A stretch of 64,000 bases of DNA. It comes from an uncultured Phascolarctobacterium sp. GTDB taxonomy: Bacteria > Bacillota > Negativicutes > Acidaminococcales > Acidaminococcaceae. Location: positions 1 to 64,000 of the forward strand of contig CAAEPE010000037.1 in the NCBI GenBank assembly GCA_900757795.1, in the 5' to 3' direction. Below, in pieces: positions 49,486 to 59,914 of the stretch. The position numbers and the translations under genes were made by a program. Every line of letters begins with the position of its first letter. Position 1 is the first letter of the stretch. Below the pieces are notes generated by a model. It had not been told where the DNA came from, searched no databases, and was given only the letters and a program-made list of their open reading frames with translations.

Positions 49486-51141
49486 ATGAAATTAAAGGGC
49501 TCGCAAGCAATCATCAAGGTTTTGCTGGAGCAGGGTGTGGACACGGTGTTCGGCTATCCCGGAGGACAAGTAATTCCTTTATATGATGCTCTTTATGATG
49601 CGCCATTAAAAAATGTGCTTACAGCACACGAACAAGGCGCTATCCACGCAGCCGACGGTTATGCCAGAGCCAGCGGCAAAACAGGCGTGTGTATTGCCAC
49701 CTCTGGTCCGGGGGCAACAAATATCGTAACCGGCTTGGCAACCGCCTACCTTGACTCCGTACCCTTAGTAGCAATTACGGGGCAAGTTCCGGTAAGCAAT
49801 TTAGGACGCGATTCCTTCCAGGAAATTGATATCGTTGGCGTAACGGTACCTATTACCAAATACAACGTTTTAGTTCGCAGAAGCGAGGATTTAGTTCCTG
49901 CGCTGCGCAAAGCCTTTGCCATTGCTAAAGAAGGCAGACCTGGACCAGTGCTTGTAGACGTGCCCAGCAATTTGCAGGTTGCAGAATTAGAATGGCAAGA
50001 AGCCGAGCCGGAAATTACAGCAGAAAATCCGCAGGCAGACGCTATTTCTTTAGCAGAAGCGGCCGCACTTTTAAACAAAGCGCAGCAGCCTGTACTTTTA
50101 GTTGGCGGCGGCGCTTTAAACAGCAATGCCGGAACCGAGCTTGTAGAGCTGGCAATCAAAGCCGATTTGCCCATTGTCAATACGCTGATGGGCGTAGGCG
50201 TAGTCCCTGCCTCCAATGAACGCAGCTTGGGCATGACAGGCATGCACGGTCACATAGCTTCTAATATGGCAGTAGTCAACGCCGACGTGCTGGTAGTAGC
50301 AGGCAGCCGTTTCAGCGAGCGTGTCACTGGCGACAGAACGCGCTACGTTGGCAAAAAAACCATTATCCAGCTCGATATTGACCCTTCGGAAATTGATAAA
50401 AACATTGCCGTCAGCGTTCCCGTTGTCGGCGATATTAAAGAATCCCTGCAAAAGCTTTTACCTTTAATCAAAGAAGCAAAGCACGAAGCATGGTGGCAGC
50501 AAGTGAAGGCCTGGGACGCAACGGAAGACCGCAGCTTAGAAAAAGGCGATCGTTTAACTGCCCCGTGGCTCATGAAGCATTTAAGCACAGCTATGGATAA
50601 AGACACTGTTTTTGTAACAGATGTCGGCCAAAACCAAATGTGGGCAGCGCAGCATCTTATTGTAGATAAACCTCGTCATCATTTAACCAGCGGCGGCTGC
50701 GGTACCATGGGCTTCGGTCTGCCGGCGGCATTAGGTACTGCTTTCGCAGTAAATAGCCCTGTAGTACATATCTGCGGCGACGGCGGCTTTAAAATGACGG
50801 GTATGGAGCTTTACACAGCCTGCCGCGAGCACAAAAAAATTATCAGCATTGTTATTAACAACAGCTGCTTAGGTATGGTTCGTCAGTGGCAGCATATTTT
50901 CTACAACGCCCGTTATTCTTCAACAATTCTTTCAGAATTTGATTTTATCGGCTTCGCCCGCTCCTGCGGCGCCGACGGTGTGCGGGCCGCTACCTGCGAG
51001 GAATTTGCTCAAGCCTTGGAAATGGCAAAAAAGACAGATAAGCCTTTCCTCATTGAAGCTTTTATTCAGCAAGGCGATATTGTGGAGCCTATGGTCGCTC
51101 CCGGAGCAGTTTTAGATGATTTTGTAAAGGTGTCTAAATAA
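49486..51141 (+). CDS. ilvB: Acetolactate synthase large subunit
   Basis: This 551-residue ThDP enzyme condenses two pyruvates, or pyruvate and 2-oxobutyrate, in branched-chain amino acid synthesis. The catalytic Glu is in TAHEQGAIHAADGYAR near residue 48; the FAD/central domain has GVGVVPASNERSLGMTGMHG; the ThDP-Mg motif is GDGGFKMTGMELYTA through NNSCLGMVRQWQ (GDG-N27-NN). Ribosome-binding site AAGGAGG. It is the second gene of the T-box-controlled ilv operon. Confidence 0.94.
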   Translation: MKLKGSQAIIKVLLEQGVDTVFGYPGGQVIPLYDALYDAPLKNVLTAHEQGAIHAADGYARASGKTGVCIATSGPGATNIVTGLATAYLDSVPLVAITGQVPVSNLGRDSFQEIDIVGVTVPITKYNVLVRRSEDLVPALRKAFAIAKEGRPGPVLVDVPSNLQVAELEWQEAEPEITAENPQADAISLAEAAALLNKAQQPVLLVGGGALNSNAGTELVELAIKADLPIVNTLMGVGVVPASNERSLGMTGMHGHIASNMAVVNADVLVVAGSRFSERVTGDRTRYVGKKTIIQLDIDPSEIDKNIAVSVPVVGDIKESLQKLLPLIKEAKHEAWWQQVKAWDATEDRSLEKGDRLTAPWLMKHLSTAMDKDTVFVTDVGQNQMWAAQHLIVDKPRHHLTSGGCGTMGFGLPAALGTAFAVNSPVVHICGDGGFKMTGMELYTACREHKKIISIVINNSCLGMVRQWQHIFYNARYSSTILSEFDFIGFARSCGADGVRAATCEEFAQALEMAKKTDKPFLIEAFIQQGDIVEPMVAPGAVLDDFVKVSK

Positions 51142-51218
51142 GGCAGCTGTAAAATAAGGGAACCGGAAACATAATTTTCAACATAAAAATACTATTAAAA
51201 ACAAAAATTAAGAAATGA

Positions 51219-52226
<1,008 letters not shown>

Positions 52227-52310
52227 TTTTTAAGCCAATATAAAAGGCTTATAAGCTTCGCCAAGAGCAACACAAAAAATAAAGCTGCCAGGAATGGTCA
52301 AATGAGGATA

Positions 52311-52348
52311 AAAATACCGCTTGCTGAATTAACAGTAAGCGGTATTTT
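52311..52348. terminator. Terminator of the ilv operon
   Basis: AAAATACCGCTT and AAGCGGTATTTT form a 12-bp stem with a 14-nt loop. It sits between convergent ilvC and the DUF1847 gene and can act in both directions. Confidence 0.9.
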
Positions 52349-52359
52349 GCATTTCATAT

Positions 52360-52965
52360 TTAGATTTCACCCTCGTCCATAATGTTCAGCTTACGTTTCC
52401 AATAGCGGGAATAAATAGCGCCTAAAGGATTATGCGCCAACAGACGATCCTTAACAACCAAAGCAGTCACAGGTCCGGAGCAGTTCATGTTGAAAACAGC
52501 GTCGTGGCCAACGCAGAGACCGCAGGAAATAAACAGCTCTACACCTTGCTCTGCTAAAAATTTAGCTTGGAATTTAGGATTACACATCGCCTCGTGCTCC
52601 AGCTCTGGCTTAACCTGCTTAAGTCCCAATTCTTTTTTAGGAAAGCTGCAATTTTTGCAGCAAACACTGTAAAATTCAAAACCCTGCTGCTCAAAATATT
52701 TCGCAATATAGTGAGCCTCCGCTCTAAGACCAATACAAAAAGCCATGCCCAGCTTTTTATAGCCCATAGCCTTGGCAAATTCCGCAGTTTCCTGTAAGCG
52801 GCAGATATTACTGTAAAAGGTTCCTTCTACATAAGCGGCGCCCTGCATAATTTTCAGTTCTTCCTCTGTATAAGCGGCCTTTACTTCTTCATGGGACACG
52901 CCGGTACAGTTTACACCTTTGGTATAACAAGCATGGGTAGGGCAGCTGGCGCATTTACATTTCAT
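52360..52965 (-). CDS. DUF1847 cysteine-rich protein
   Basis: This 201-residue protein has an N-terminal cysteine cluster KCKCASCPTHACYTKGVNC and further cysteines in CCKNCSFPKKE and SCGLCVGHDAVFNMNCSG, which matches the DUF1847 family found in anaerobes. It probably binds a metal or iron-sulfur cluster. ATG 52965 has AGGAGG and is preferred over the start six codons upstream. Function unknown; single gene. Confidence 0.88.
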   Translation of the reverse strand: MKCKCASCPTHACYTKGVNCTGVSHEEVKAAYTEEELKIMQGAAYVEGTFYSNICRLQETAEFAKAMGYKKLGMAFCIGLRAEAHYIAKYFEQQGFEFYSVCCKNCSFPKKELGLKQVKPELEHEAMCNPKFQAKFLAEQGVELFISCGLCVGHDAVFNMNCSGPVTALVVKDRLLAHNPLGAIYSRYWKRKLNIMDEGEI

Positions 52966-53104
52966 TTTTTCTTTCCTCCTCAATATTTATCTATATTTTA
53001 TATCTTATCACAAGCAGGTAGTTTTTCCAAATTTTATGGTGCATTTTTGGCATATTTTTTATGCATTTATTACGCAAAAAATACACAATTTTGACATTTA
53101 ACTC

Positions 53105-53133
53105 TTGCTTTTACTCAACGCCCGTGATATAAT
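53105..53133 (+). promoter_or_regulatory. Promoter of rpsF-ssb-rpsR
   Basis: TTGCTT, 17-bp spacer and TATAAT (53128-53133) with an upstream TGA near -15. The leader of about 70 nt contains CTCCCAAAAGGGGG, a small hairpin that might be an S6:S18 autoregulatory element; I did not find a firm match. Confidence 0.7.
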
Positions 53134-53210
53134 CATTAAGCTTGTATATATACTTATATACTTCTTCTGCTCCCAAAAGGGGGCCAAAGTCCAAAGGAGG
53201 AGGTGATTTC

Positions 53211-53495
53211 GTGAAAGCATACGAAGTCATGTACATCGTTAAACCCGTTGAAGAGGAAGCATTTGAAGCAGTTGTTGCTAAATTTGAAAACCTCATCACT
53301 GCAAACGGTGGTAATGTAGAAAAAACCGATCGTTGGGGCAAAAAACGCCTTGCTTATGAGATCCAAGACCTGTCTGAAGGCCTGTATGTTCTCGTAACCT
53401 TCCAGGCTGAAGCCGCTTGTGTTAAAGAACTTGATCGTGTTATGAAAATTACCGATGAAGTACTGCGCCATATGATTATTAGAAAAGGTGAATAA
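53211..53495 (+). CDS. rpsF: 30S ribosomal protein S6
   Basis: This 94-residue protein has the S6 start KAYEVMYIVKPVEEE, the central GNVEKTDRWGKKRLAYEIQD and RVMKITDEVLRHMIIRKGE at the end. Start is GTG 53211, behind the strong AAAGGAGGAGGTGA; a longer reading frame beginning at 53142 is not supported. It pairs with S18 on the 30S platform. Confidence 0.96.
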   Translation: MKAYEVMYIVKPVEEEAFEAVVAKFENLITANGGNVEKTDRWGKKRLAYEIQDLSEGLYVLVTFQAEAACVKELDRVMKITDEVLRHMIIRKGE

Positions 53496-53498
53496 TCA

Positions 53499-53930
53499 AT
53501 GAATAAGATTATTTTATTAGGCAGACTTACTAGAGATCCCGAAGTACGCTATACTGCTACGGGTAAAGTTGTTTGTCAGTTCACATTAGCAGTGGACAGA
53601 CCTTTTGCCAATCAAGAAGGCCAAAGAGAAGCTGATTTTATCCCGGTAGTAATTTGGGGTAAAAACGCTGAAACATGCGGTAACAGTCTCACCAAAGGGC
53701 AGCGCGCGCTAGTTGAAGGCCGCCTGCAAATCCGTAGCTATGACGGTAAAGATGGCAACAAACATTGGGTAACCGAAGTTATCGCCGACCGCTTTGAATT
53801 TATTGAGCGTAAAGGTGATTTTGCCAACAACCGTACTAATGCTCCGGCAGCTCCGCAAGCACCCGCTCAAGGCGGAAATATGGAGTCTTTCGGTCAAGCG
53901 GTTCCCTTTGATGAGGAAATTCCATTCTAA
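53499..53930 (+). CDS. ssb: Single-stranded DNA-binding protein
   Basis: This 143-residue protein has an OB-fold (NKIILLGRLTRDPEVRYTATGK, ADFIPVVIWGKNAE, LVEGRLQIRSYD) and a flexible linker ending in the acidic tip FDEEIPF, which recruits partner proteins. It sits 3 nt after rpsF in the universal rpsF-ssb-rpsR operon. Confidence 0.96.
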   Translation: MNKIILLGRLTRDPEVRYTATGKVVCQFTLAVDRPFANQEGQREADFIPVVIWGKNAETCGNSLTKGQRALVEGRLQIRSYDGKDGNKHWVTEVIADRFEFIERKGDFANNRTNAPAAPQAPAQGGNMESFGQAVPFDEEIPF

Positions 53931-53948
53931 TTTAAGGGAGGTTATGCA

Positions 53949-54179
53949 ATGAAACGTGAAAGAGGCAGAAGACCCAGAAGAAAAGTTTGCAGCTTCTGTG
54001 TTGATAAAGTTGAAGAAATCGATTACAAGGATGTAGCTAAGCTGCGCCGTTATGTTACCGAACGCGGTAAGATTTTACCTCGTCGTATCTCCGGCACCTG
54101 CGCTAAGCATCAACGCCAATTGACCGTAGCAATCAAACGCGCACGCTGCGTTGCTTTGCTGCCGTTCACTTGCGAATAA
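53949..54179 (+). CDS. rpsR: 30S ribosomal protein S18
   Basis: This 76-residue protein has [23 protein letters not shown] and the motif [20 protein letters not shown]. It retains the C+ form with zinc-type cysteines (CSFC and C in GTCAKH, plus a final Cys), unlike many S18 proteins. Ribosome-binding site GGGAGG. Confidence 0.96.
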   Translation: MKRERGRRPRRKVCSFCVDKVEEIDYKDVAKLRRYVTERGKILPRRISGTCAKHQRQLTVAIKRARCVALLPFTCE

Positions 54180-54188
54180 TCGGCACAC

Positions 54189-54225
54189 AAAATCCCCTGT
54201 ACAGAAATGTGCAGGGGATTTTTTT
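54189..54225 (+). terminator. Terminator of rpsF-ssb-rpsR
   Basis: AAAATCCCCTGTAC pairs with GTGCAGGGGATTTT (one wobble) with six further Ts. Confidence 0.93.
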
Positions 54226-54271
54226 ATGTGCTAAAAGTATATTTATTGCTGTGTGTCGAAAATTGCCTAAC

Positions 54272-54313
54272 TAAAAATCCCCTCAAGCATTTCTGCTTGA
54301 GGGGATAATTTTA
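54272..54313 (-). terminator. Terminator of the rubrerythrin gene
   Basis: ATCCCCTCAAGCA and TGCTTGAGGGGAT form a 13-bp stem with a TTTC/GAAA loop. On the minus strand it is followed by TTTTTAG, 20 nt after the rubrerythrin stop. Confidence 0.9.
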
Positions 54314-54333
54314 GTTAAAATTAACTTTTAAAA

Positions 54334-54879
54334 TTATTTACCGAAATATCTCTTTAAGAGACCTGCAAAAGCTTTGCCATGACGAGCTTCGTCGCGGCCC
54401 ATTTCATGTACGGTATCATGGATTGCATCTAAGCCCAAAGCTTTAGCTCGTTTAGCCAAATCGTTTTTGCCTGCGGTTGCGCCGTTTTCAGCTTCTACAC
54501 GCATAGCCAGGTTCTTTTCGGTGGAGTCGGTAACAACTTCGCCCAACAGCTCTGCAAATTTAGCAGCGTGTTCAGCTTCTTCATAAGCAGCTTTTTCCCA
54601 GTACAAACCAATTTCCGGATAGCCTTCGCGATGAGCAACGCGTGCCATAGCCAAATACATACCAACTTCACTGCATTCGCCGTTGAAGTTAGCGCGCAGG
54701 TCAGCTTTAATATCTTCAGGAACGTCAGAAGCAACACCTACAACGTGTTCGCAAGCCCATTCCATTTCGCCTTTCATTTCGGTGAATTTGCTGGCAGGAG
54801 CTTTACATTGCGGGCATTGTGCCGGAGCAGCTTCGCCTTCATATACATAACCACAAACTTGACATACGAATTTTTTCAT
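54334..54879 (-). CDS. rbr: Reverse-type rubrerythrin (rubredoxin domain first, then ferritin-like diiron domain)
   Basis: This 181-residue protein begins with a rubredoxin-like FeS4 site ([20 protein letters not shown]) and continues with a ferritin-like domain: [52 protein letters not shown]. Glutamate and histidine ligands of the diiron centre are visible. It reduces hydrogen peroxide to water in anaerobes. The domain order is the reverse of classical rubrerythrin. ATG 54879 has GGAGGGAA. The promoter is at 54945-54973. Confidence 0.92.
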   Translation of the reverse strand: MKKFVCQVCGYVYEGEAAPAQCPQCKAPASKFTEMKGEMEWACEHVVGVASDVPEDIKADLRANFNGECSEVGMYLAMARVAHREGYPEIGLYWEKAAYEEAEHAAKFAELLGEVVTDSTEKNLAMRVEAENGATAGKNDLAKRAKALGLDAIHDTVHEMGRDEARHGKAFAGLLKRYFGK

Positions 54880-54916
54880 TAGAATTCCCTCCAAAATATT
54901 ATTTATGAACTATTAT

Positions 54917-54973
54917 TGCACAATCGTGCAGTTTTGACATCTAGATAATATCATATTTAGCGATATATGTCAA
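54917..54973 (-). promoter_or_regulatory. Rubrerythrin promoter and downstream dyad
   Basis: Minus-strand TTGACA and TATTAT are 17 bp apart (54973-54945). About 15 nt after the -10 lies TGCAC-AATC-GTGCA (54917-54930), an inverted repeat in the initially transcribed region that could be an operator. It does not match the PerR consensus. Confidence 0.7.
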
Positions 54974-55016
54974 TAATAATTATCTATTAGGCTTATATGT
55001 AAGTAATAAATCTATA

Positions 55017-55622
55017 TCAGAACTTAACGGTCAAGCCCAAATTTACGCCTTTGGCTTTCATGTCCTTATCATCACCTAAAGCGTCGTTAAACTTTTGGTC
55101 ATAATAAGAAGCATTCAGCTCAACATTATTAAAAATAGGCTTGCTGATACCAATTTCGTAACCGCCGTTTTTATTACCTACGCCGATATTACCCCACACC
55201 GTAAAGAGTAGGGGAATGTCATAAGCAGCTACAAGGCCAACCTGACCGGAATTTTTGTTTTTGCCGCCAAAATCAGTAGAGGTATCTGCGTTTAGATAAC
55301 CTGCATAAGCAGAAATTCCCGGTAAAACCTTATACATTAAATTAACCTGCTGAGCGCGAGTTTTTCCTTGATCTGCTTTATAATTATTCCATTTATAATT
55401 TAAAGCCATGTTGCTGCCTATACCAGCAGTAGCGCCAAAATAAGTGCTGTCACTTTTGCTCATTTTATAATTGCCGCCTTCAATGCTGGAAGGCAAAGAA
55501 ATGCCTGCATCCACAGCTATTTTCCCCGGATTATAATTTTTGAGCGGAGAAGCCAAAGCAGCAGCAGACAGCGATGCAGCCATAAGCAAAGAAGCCGCCA
55601 GCGTTATAGCGATTTTCTTCAC
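55017..55622 (-). CDS. Putative outer-membrane beta-barrel protein
   Basis: This 201-residue protein has a signal peptide (MKKIAITLAASLLMAASLSA, cleavage near ALA-SP) followed by alternating, glycine- and tyrosine-rich strands (YFGATAGIGSNMALNYKWN, GQVGLVAAYDIPL, NVELNASYYDQKF) and ends with GLTVKF, a C-terminal phenylalanine strand typical of outer-membrane barrels. No family was recognised. This is good evidence for a diderm envelope. Expected to be an eight- to ten-stranded barrel (inference). Confidence 0.75.
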   Translation of the reverse strand: MKKIAITLAASLLMAASLSAAALASPLKNYNPGKIAVDAGISLPSSIEGGNYKMSKSDSTYFGATAGIGSNMALNYKWNNYKADQGKTRAQQVNLMYKVLPGISAYAGYLNADTSTDFGGKNKNSGQVGLVAAYDIPLLFTVWGNIGVGNKNGGYEIGISKPIFNNVELNASYYDQKFNDALGDDKDMKAKGVNLGLTVKF

Positions 55623-55793
55623 GTTAATCGCCTCCTTCTAAATCTATTTCTATACTAATTCTAGCATAAAAGCAGATTTATTCAAGGGAAAAGCTGGTCA
55701 AATTTATGATTTTTCTGTTAAAATACTTGTAAACTTCCTCAGAAAAGAGGATAATTATAATGTATGATTATTTCTCAAATTAAGGCGGATTTT

Positions 55794-57404
55794 ATGAGCG
55801 AAAATAAGCAAAATTCCAATAGCAAATTTTTAAAGGGCACTATGATTTTGGCTATTTCCAGCATTATCGTAAAAGTCATTGGTTCTCTAAACTGGATTAT
55901 TCTTTCCCGCGTGCTGGGAGGCGAAGGTATTGGCTTATATCAAATGGGTTTTCCTATTTATCTGATGGCGATTACAGTTTCTTCAGCCGGTGTGCCCGTA
56001 GCAATTTCTATTATTACTTCTGAAAAGCTTGCCAACAAGGACTATCGCGGCGCAAAACGCGTTTTCAGCATTTCTCTGCGGCTGCTGCTGGTGTCCGGCC
56101 TGCTGTTTTCTTCAGCGTTATTTTTTGGCGCAGATTTCTTAGTTAATCAACATATTATTCGTGATGCCCGCGCTTATTATTCTATCATTGCGTTAGCTCC
56201 GGCTGTTTTCTTTGTCACCTTTTTAGCCAGCTTCCGCGGTTATCTGCAGGGCTGGCAGATCATGACGCCCACAGCTACCTCCGAAGTAGTAGAGCAGCTG
56301 GTACGCGTCATTACTATGCTGATTTTTGCCGACCTTTTCATGCCTTACGGCTTGGCCTACGCTGCAGGCGGCGCCAGCATGGGCGCAGGTGCAGGCGCTT
56401 TTTGCGCTTTATTGGTACTCATGTGGTTCTACCGCCGCTTAAAGCAGCGACTGCATAAAGAAATTGCAGCGCAGGACGACAGCATTCCCGTAGAAAGCGC
56501 CAGTCATATTATCAAGCGTTTGCTAAAATTAGCGCTGCCAGTTTCTCTGACTAGCCTGATGCTGCCTATCGGTGCCAATCTTGACCTTTTAATTGTGCCC
56601 CAGCGTTTAGAAGTTGCCGGTTTCAGCGTACACCACGCCACAGAGCTTTTTGGTTATTTAACCGGCATGGCGGTTCCTTTGGTAAATTTGGCAACCATTT
56701 TTACTGCTTCCATGACTATTAGCCTTGTTCCTTCCATTTCCGAATCCCGCGCCTTAGGGCAGTTTGATGCTATTCGCGATAAAATTCGCCTGGCTTTTCG
56801 CGTTGCCATGATTATTACTTTCCCTTGCTTTATGGGCTTGTTCTTTTTATCCGAAAAGGTTGCTGCTTTAATTTATAACGCTCCCGGCGCGTCAGGAGCC
56901 ATTCAGGCGATGAGCGTAGGCATCCTTTTTTTGGGTATGCACCAAATCAGTACGGGTATTTTGCAGGGCTTGGGTAAAACGGCAATTCCTGTTATCAATA
57001 TGATTTTAGCTTGTATCACCAAAATAGGCATGAGCTGGTGGCTGACGGCAATTCCTTATTTGGGCATCAGAGGCGCTTCCATGGCTACCGTTGCAGATTT
57101 TGCCGTAGCGGCAGTTTTAAATATGGCCTTTATTTATAAATACACCGGCTTCACCTTTTCCATAGGCAGCCTGCTGCGTCCCTTGCTGGCGTCCGGCGTT
57201 ATGGGCGCAGTAATCTATGCGGTGCTTAATATAACGCAGCAATTTGGCATGTGGTGTGTATTGTTTGCCATGACAGCCGCAGTACCTACCTATGCTTTGG
57301 CGCTATTAGCCTTCGGCGGTCTGCAAAAAGAAGATTTGGACAATATCCCTTTTATTGGCCGCAGAATTTTGAGCTTAGGTCAACGTTTTGGTTTATTTAA
57401 GTGA
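55794..57404 (+). CDS. SpoVB/MurJ-type polysaccharide or lipid II flippase
   Basis: This protein of about 536 residues has 14 hydrophobic segments and the MVF/MATE-like start FLKGTMILAISSIIVKVIGSLNWIILSRVLGGEGIGLYQ in pieces, as in SpoVB and other putative polysaccharide exporters. It probably moves lipid-linked cell-wall precursors. ATG 55794 with AAGGCGG is preferred; the frame is open to ATG 55764. A tiny open frame MYDYFSN begins at 55760 and has the best AGAGGA spacing, and might be an upstream coupling peptide. The next gene, an M23 peptidase, starts 11 nt later. Confidence 0.85.
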   Translation: MSENKQNSNSKFLKGTMILAISSIIVKVIGSLNWIILSRVLGGEGIGLYQMGFPIYLMAITVSSAGVPVAISIITSEKLANKDYRGAKRVFSISLRLLLVSGLLFSSALFFGADFLVNQHIIRDARAYYSIIALAPAVFFVTFLASFRGYLQGWQIMTPTATSEVVEQLVRVITMLIFADLFMPYGLAYAAGGASMGAGAGAFCALLVLMWFYRRLKQRLHKEIAAQDDSIPVESASHIIKRLLKLALPVSLTSLMLPIGANLDLLIVPQRLEVAGFSVHHATELFGYLTGMAVPLVNLATIFTASMTISLVPSISESRALGQFDAIRDKIRLAFRVAMIITFPCFMGLFFLSEKVAALIYNAPGASGAIQAMSVGILFLGMHQISTGILQGLGKTAIPVINMILACITKIGMSWWLTAIPYLGIRGASMATVADFAVAAVLNMAFIYKYTGFTFSIGSLLRPLLASGVMGAVIYAVLNITQQFGMWCVLFAMTAAVPTYALALLAFGGLQKEDLDNIPFIGRRILSLGQRFGLFK

Positions 57405-57415
57405 GGTATTTTTAA

Positions 57416-58348
57416 ATGCAGGATAAATTTTGCGAGCTGCATTTGCCTAACGGCAAAGTAATACAATTTACCTATGGCAAATTAAAATGGAGCATAGCTG
57501 CTGCTTGCTTAATTTTGCTGGGAGCAACCGCGGCCGCCGGTTATTTTTACGCGCAATTAGCCGATTACCGCAGCGAAGCAGCAGACTTTAACGCTTATAA
57601 AAAACATAAAGAAGAACAGCAACACAAATTAGAGCAGCTTTTAAACAACAACGAAAAAATGCTGCGCGACATGGCAGAAATTTCTAATTTAGAGAAAAAA
57701 CTGCGCCGCGCAATTATCCGCGACGTAGACAGCTCCACACTGGCTCCAGGCTCCAGTGCCATGCTGAACGCAGAAACGCCGGTCAGCTCTTATACAGGAC
57801 AGGGCGGCCCTAGAGCCATGAACGTCAACAGTACCATGGCAGTCTTACAGGCGCAGGACGAAAATATCAGCAGCATGATTACTGCTACCAAAAAATCTGT
57901 CAGCGAGCTGTTAGGCGAAATTGAAGGCCGCAGCGGTACCTTAGCAACCTTTCCTGACCGCTGGCCAACAGACGGCGGCGTTATCAGCAGCAACTACGGC
58001 GGTAGAGTTGACCCGGTAAGTAAGGGTTTTGAATATCATGTAGGCCTAGACATTGCCGTAGATTTTGGCACGCCCGTATATGCTACGGCTGCCGGAACCG
58101 TGGAACAGGCTGGCTGGAACGGCGGCTACGGACGATTTATACGTTTAAACCATGGCAACGGCTACGTTACGGCCTATGGTCACATGAGCGGCTTGGCTGT
58201 CAGCGCCGGTCAGCAGGTTATTAAAGGCGAAATTATCGGCTTTGTGGGCAGCACCGGTTACAGCACCGGCCCACATCTGCATTACGAAGTGCTGGCTGAC
58301 GGCAAAAATATCGACCCGTTTTATGTTATTAAGGATAAAAGAAAATAA
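57416..58348 (+). CDS. M23-family (LytM-type) peptidoglycan endopeptidase, membrane anchored
   Basis: This 310-residue protein has one TM helix near residues 27-47, a coiled-coil region (residues 55-105) and a C-terminal LytM domain with zinc motifs HVGLDIAVDFG, then AYGHMS and GPHLHYEV (the HxH motif). The catalytic histidines and aspartate are all present, so it is likely active rather than an EnvC-like degenerate activator. It is probably co-transcribed with the flippase gene and acts in cell-wall growth or division. Confidence 0.9.
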   Translation: MQDKFCELHLPNGKVIQFTYGKLKWSIAAACLILLGATAAAGYFYAQLADYRSEAADFNAYKKHKEEQQHKLEQLLNNNEKMLRDMAEISNLEKKLRRAIIRDVDSSTLAPGSSAMLNAETPVSSYTGQGGPRAMNVNSTMAVLQAQDENISSMITATKKSVSELLGEIEGRSGTLATFPDRWPTDGGVISSNYGGRVDPVSKGFEYHVGLDIAVDFGTPVYATAAGTVEQAGWNGGYGRFIRLNHGNGYVTAYGHMSGLAVSAGQQVIKGEIIGFVGSTGYSTGPHLHYEVLADGKNIDPFYVIKDKRK

Positions 58349-58358
58349 ATTTGATTGC

Positions 58359-58390
58359 AAAAAGCGTCTGTTTGAAACAGACGCTTTTTT
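58359..58390 (+). terminator. Terminator after the M23 peptidase gene
   Basis: AAAAAGCGTCTGTTT pairs with AAACAGACGCTTTTT with almost no loop, followed by T. Confidence 0.92.
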
Positions 58391-58458
58391 AGCTTGCTTT
58401 ATTAAATTTAGTGTATTATAATTAACTTAATTACGATTAACTAAGTGAGGTGATTAAT

Positions 58459-59847
58459 ATGTTTATTGGTCGCAATGCGGAACTGCAGCAGTTGAATAAT
58501 TTGTATAAACAAAATAAATTCCAATGCGTTATTATTTATGGACGCCGACGCGTTGGTAAGACTACTCTTATTAACGAGTTTATCAAAGATAAAGAAGCTA
58601 TTTATTTTACTAGTATTGAGAGTACCGCCAAAGATAATCTTGAGAATTTCAGCAAAAGTATTGCAGCATTAAGTAATACAAATACAGATAATGCTCCAAT
58701 CTACAAGGATTTTGGCAGCGCTTTAGAGGCAGTAAATAATATATCTCTAAACCGTAAACTGATTCTTGTCATTGACGAATACCCTTACTTGGCACGTTCT
58801 TACCGACCAATTTCTTCTGTTCTTCAGGAACTTATAGATAATAAATTAAAAGATAATGCCAATCTGTTTATTATTTTATGCGGTTCCTCCATGTCCTTTA
58901 TGGAAAAGCAAGTACTTGGTTATCAAAGTCCTTTATATGGCAGAAGAACAGCTCAATTCCATATAAAACCTTTTACCTTCTATGAAGCAGCTGCTTATTA
59001 TAAAAATTTCAGTCCGGAAGATTTAGCTATTGCTTATGGTGTAACAGGCGGAATTCCTCTATATATGTCTTTTATAGACGACCAGCTTAGTATTAAAGAT
59101 AATATTATAAATACCTTTCTTACTGCAAGCGGTTATATGTATGAAGAACCTTTTAATCTTTTAAACCAAGAATTGCGCGAGCCAGCGCTTTACAATGCTA
59201 TTATACGAGCTGTAGCCACAGGCAGCTCAAGAATTTCTGAAATAGCTTCAAAAGCTTGTATAGAAAATGCTACTGCAACAAATTATATTGAAAAATTAAT
59301 AGAGCTCGGTATAATTGAAAAAGAAACTCCAGCCGGAACACCTTCAAAAAGCCGCAAAACAATTTACAGTATCAAAGATGGCATGTTCCGTTTTTGGTAT
59401 AAATTTATTCCGGACAACAATGTGCTTATTCAGCGAAATATGCCTGAAAAAGCTTGGGATAATATTGAGCCGCGTATTAATGAATATATGGGAAAAGTTT
59501 TTGAAAATATCTGCGCAGATTATTTAGTAGAAAATTACATTAATCTGCCTATTCAATTTCAGCAAATGGGCCGTTGGTGGGGAACAAATCCTAAACTAAA
59601 ACGAGAAGAAGAAATTGATATTGTGGCCTTTAATGACAGAGCGGCTATTATCTGCGAATGCAAATGGCGCAACGAACAAACTGATAAGCATGTATTAGAA
59701 ACTCTTTTGGAAAGGCGAAAACTCTTAACATGGTTTGAAAACTGCTATTGTTACATATTTTCCAAAAGCGGATTTTCTGACGCTTGTCTGAAACTTGCTT
59801 CCACAAACGATAAAATAAAGCTTATAAGCTATAAAGATATGCTTTGA
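58459..59847 (+). CDS. P-loop ATPase with C-terminal DUF234 nuclease-like domain
   Basis: This 462-residue protein of the archaeal-type AAA ATPase family has Walker A GRRRVGKTTLI near residue 28, Walker B LILVIDEYPYLAR, a sensor LCGSSMSFM, a winged-helix region (ISEIASKACIENATATNYIEKL), and C-terminal DUF234 with a restriction-like core EEIDIVAFNDRAAIICECKWRN (D, E, K positions). It is a common accessory gene in gut anaerobes; the role is not established, and defence or DNA repair has been proposed. Start ATG 58459 follows TGAGGTGA. Confidence 0.85.
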   Translation: MFIGRNAELQQLNNLYKQNKFQCVIIYGRRRVGKTTLINEFIKDKEAIYFTSIESTAKDNLENFSKSIAALSNTNTDNAPIYKDFGSALEAVNNISLNRKLILVIDEYPYLARSYRPISSVLQELIDNKLKDNANLFIILCGSSMSFMEKQVLGYQSPLYGRRTAQFHIKPFTFYEAAAYYKNFSPEDLAIAYGVTGGIPLYMSFIDDQLSIKDNIINTFLTASGYMYEEPFNLLNQELREPALYNAIIRAVATGSSRISEIASKACIENATATNYIEKLIELGIIEKETPAGTPSKSRKTIYSIKDGMFRFWYKFIPDNNVLIQRNMPEKAWDNIEPRINEYMGKVFENICADYLVENYINLPIQFQQMGRWWGTNPKLKREEEIDIVAFNDRAAIICECKWRNEQTDKHVLETLLERRKLLTWFENCYCYIFSKSGFSDACLKLASTNDKIKLISYKDML

Positions 59848-59914
59848 TTCTACTATTACCACACTGAAATATTTTCTGTGTAACAAAAATTTATTTTGCA
59901 GAAAGGAACGCTAT

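Noticed and set aside
53140..53210. S6:S18 autoregulatory RNA motif in the rpsF leader
   Set aside because: A small CCC/GGG hairpin is present but I could not align it with the known S6:S18 binding motif.
55760..55783. Seven-codon frame MYDYFSN upstream of the flippase gene as a regulatory uORF
   Set aside because: A good ribosome-binding site distance is the only support; may be coincidental, so it is mentioned only in the flippase entry.
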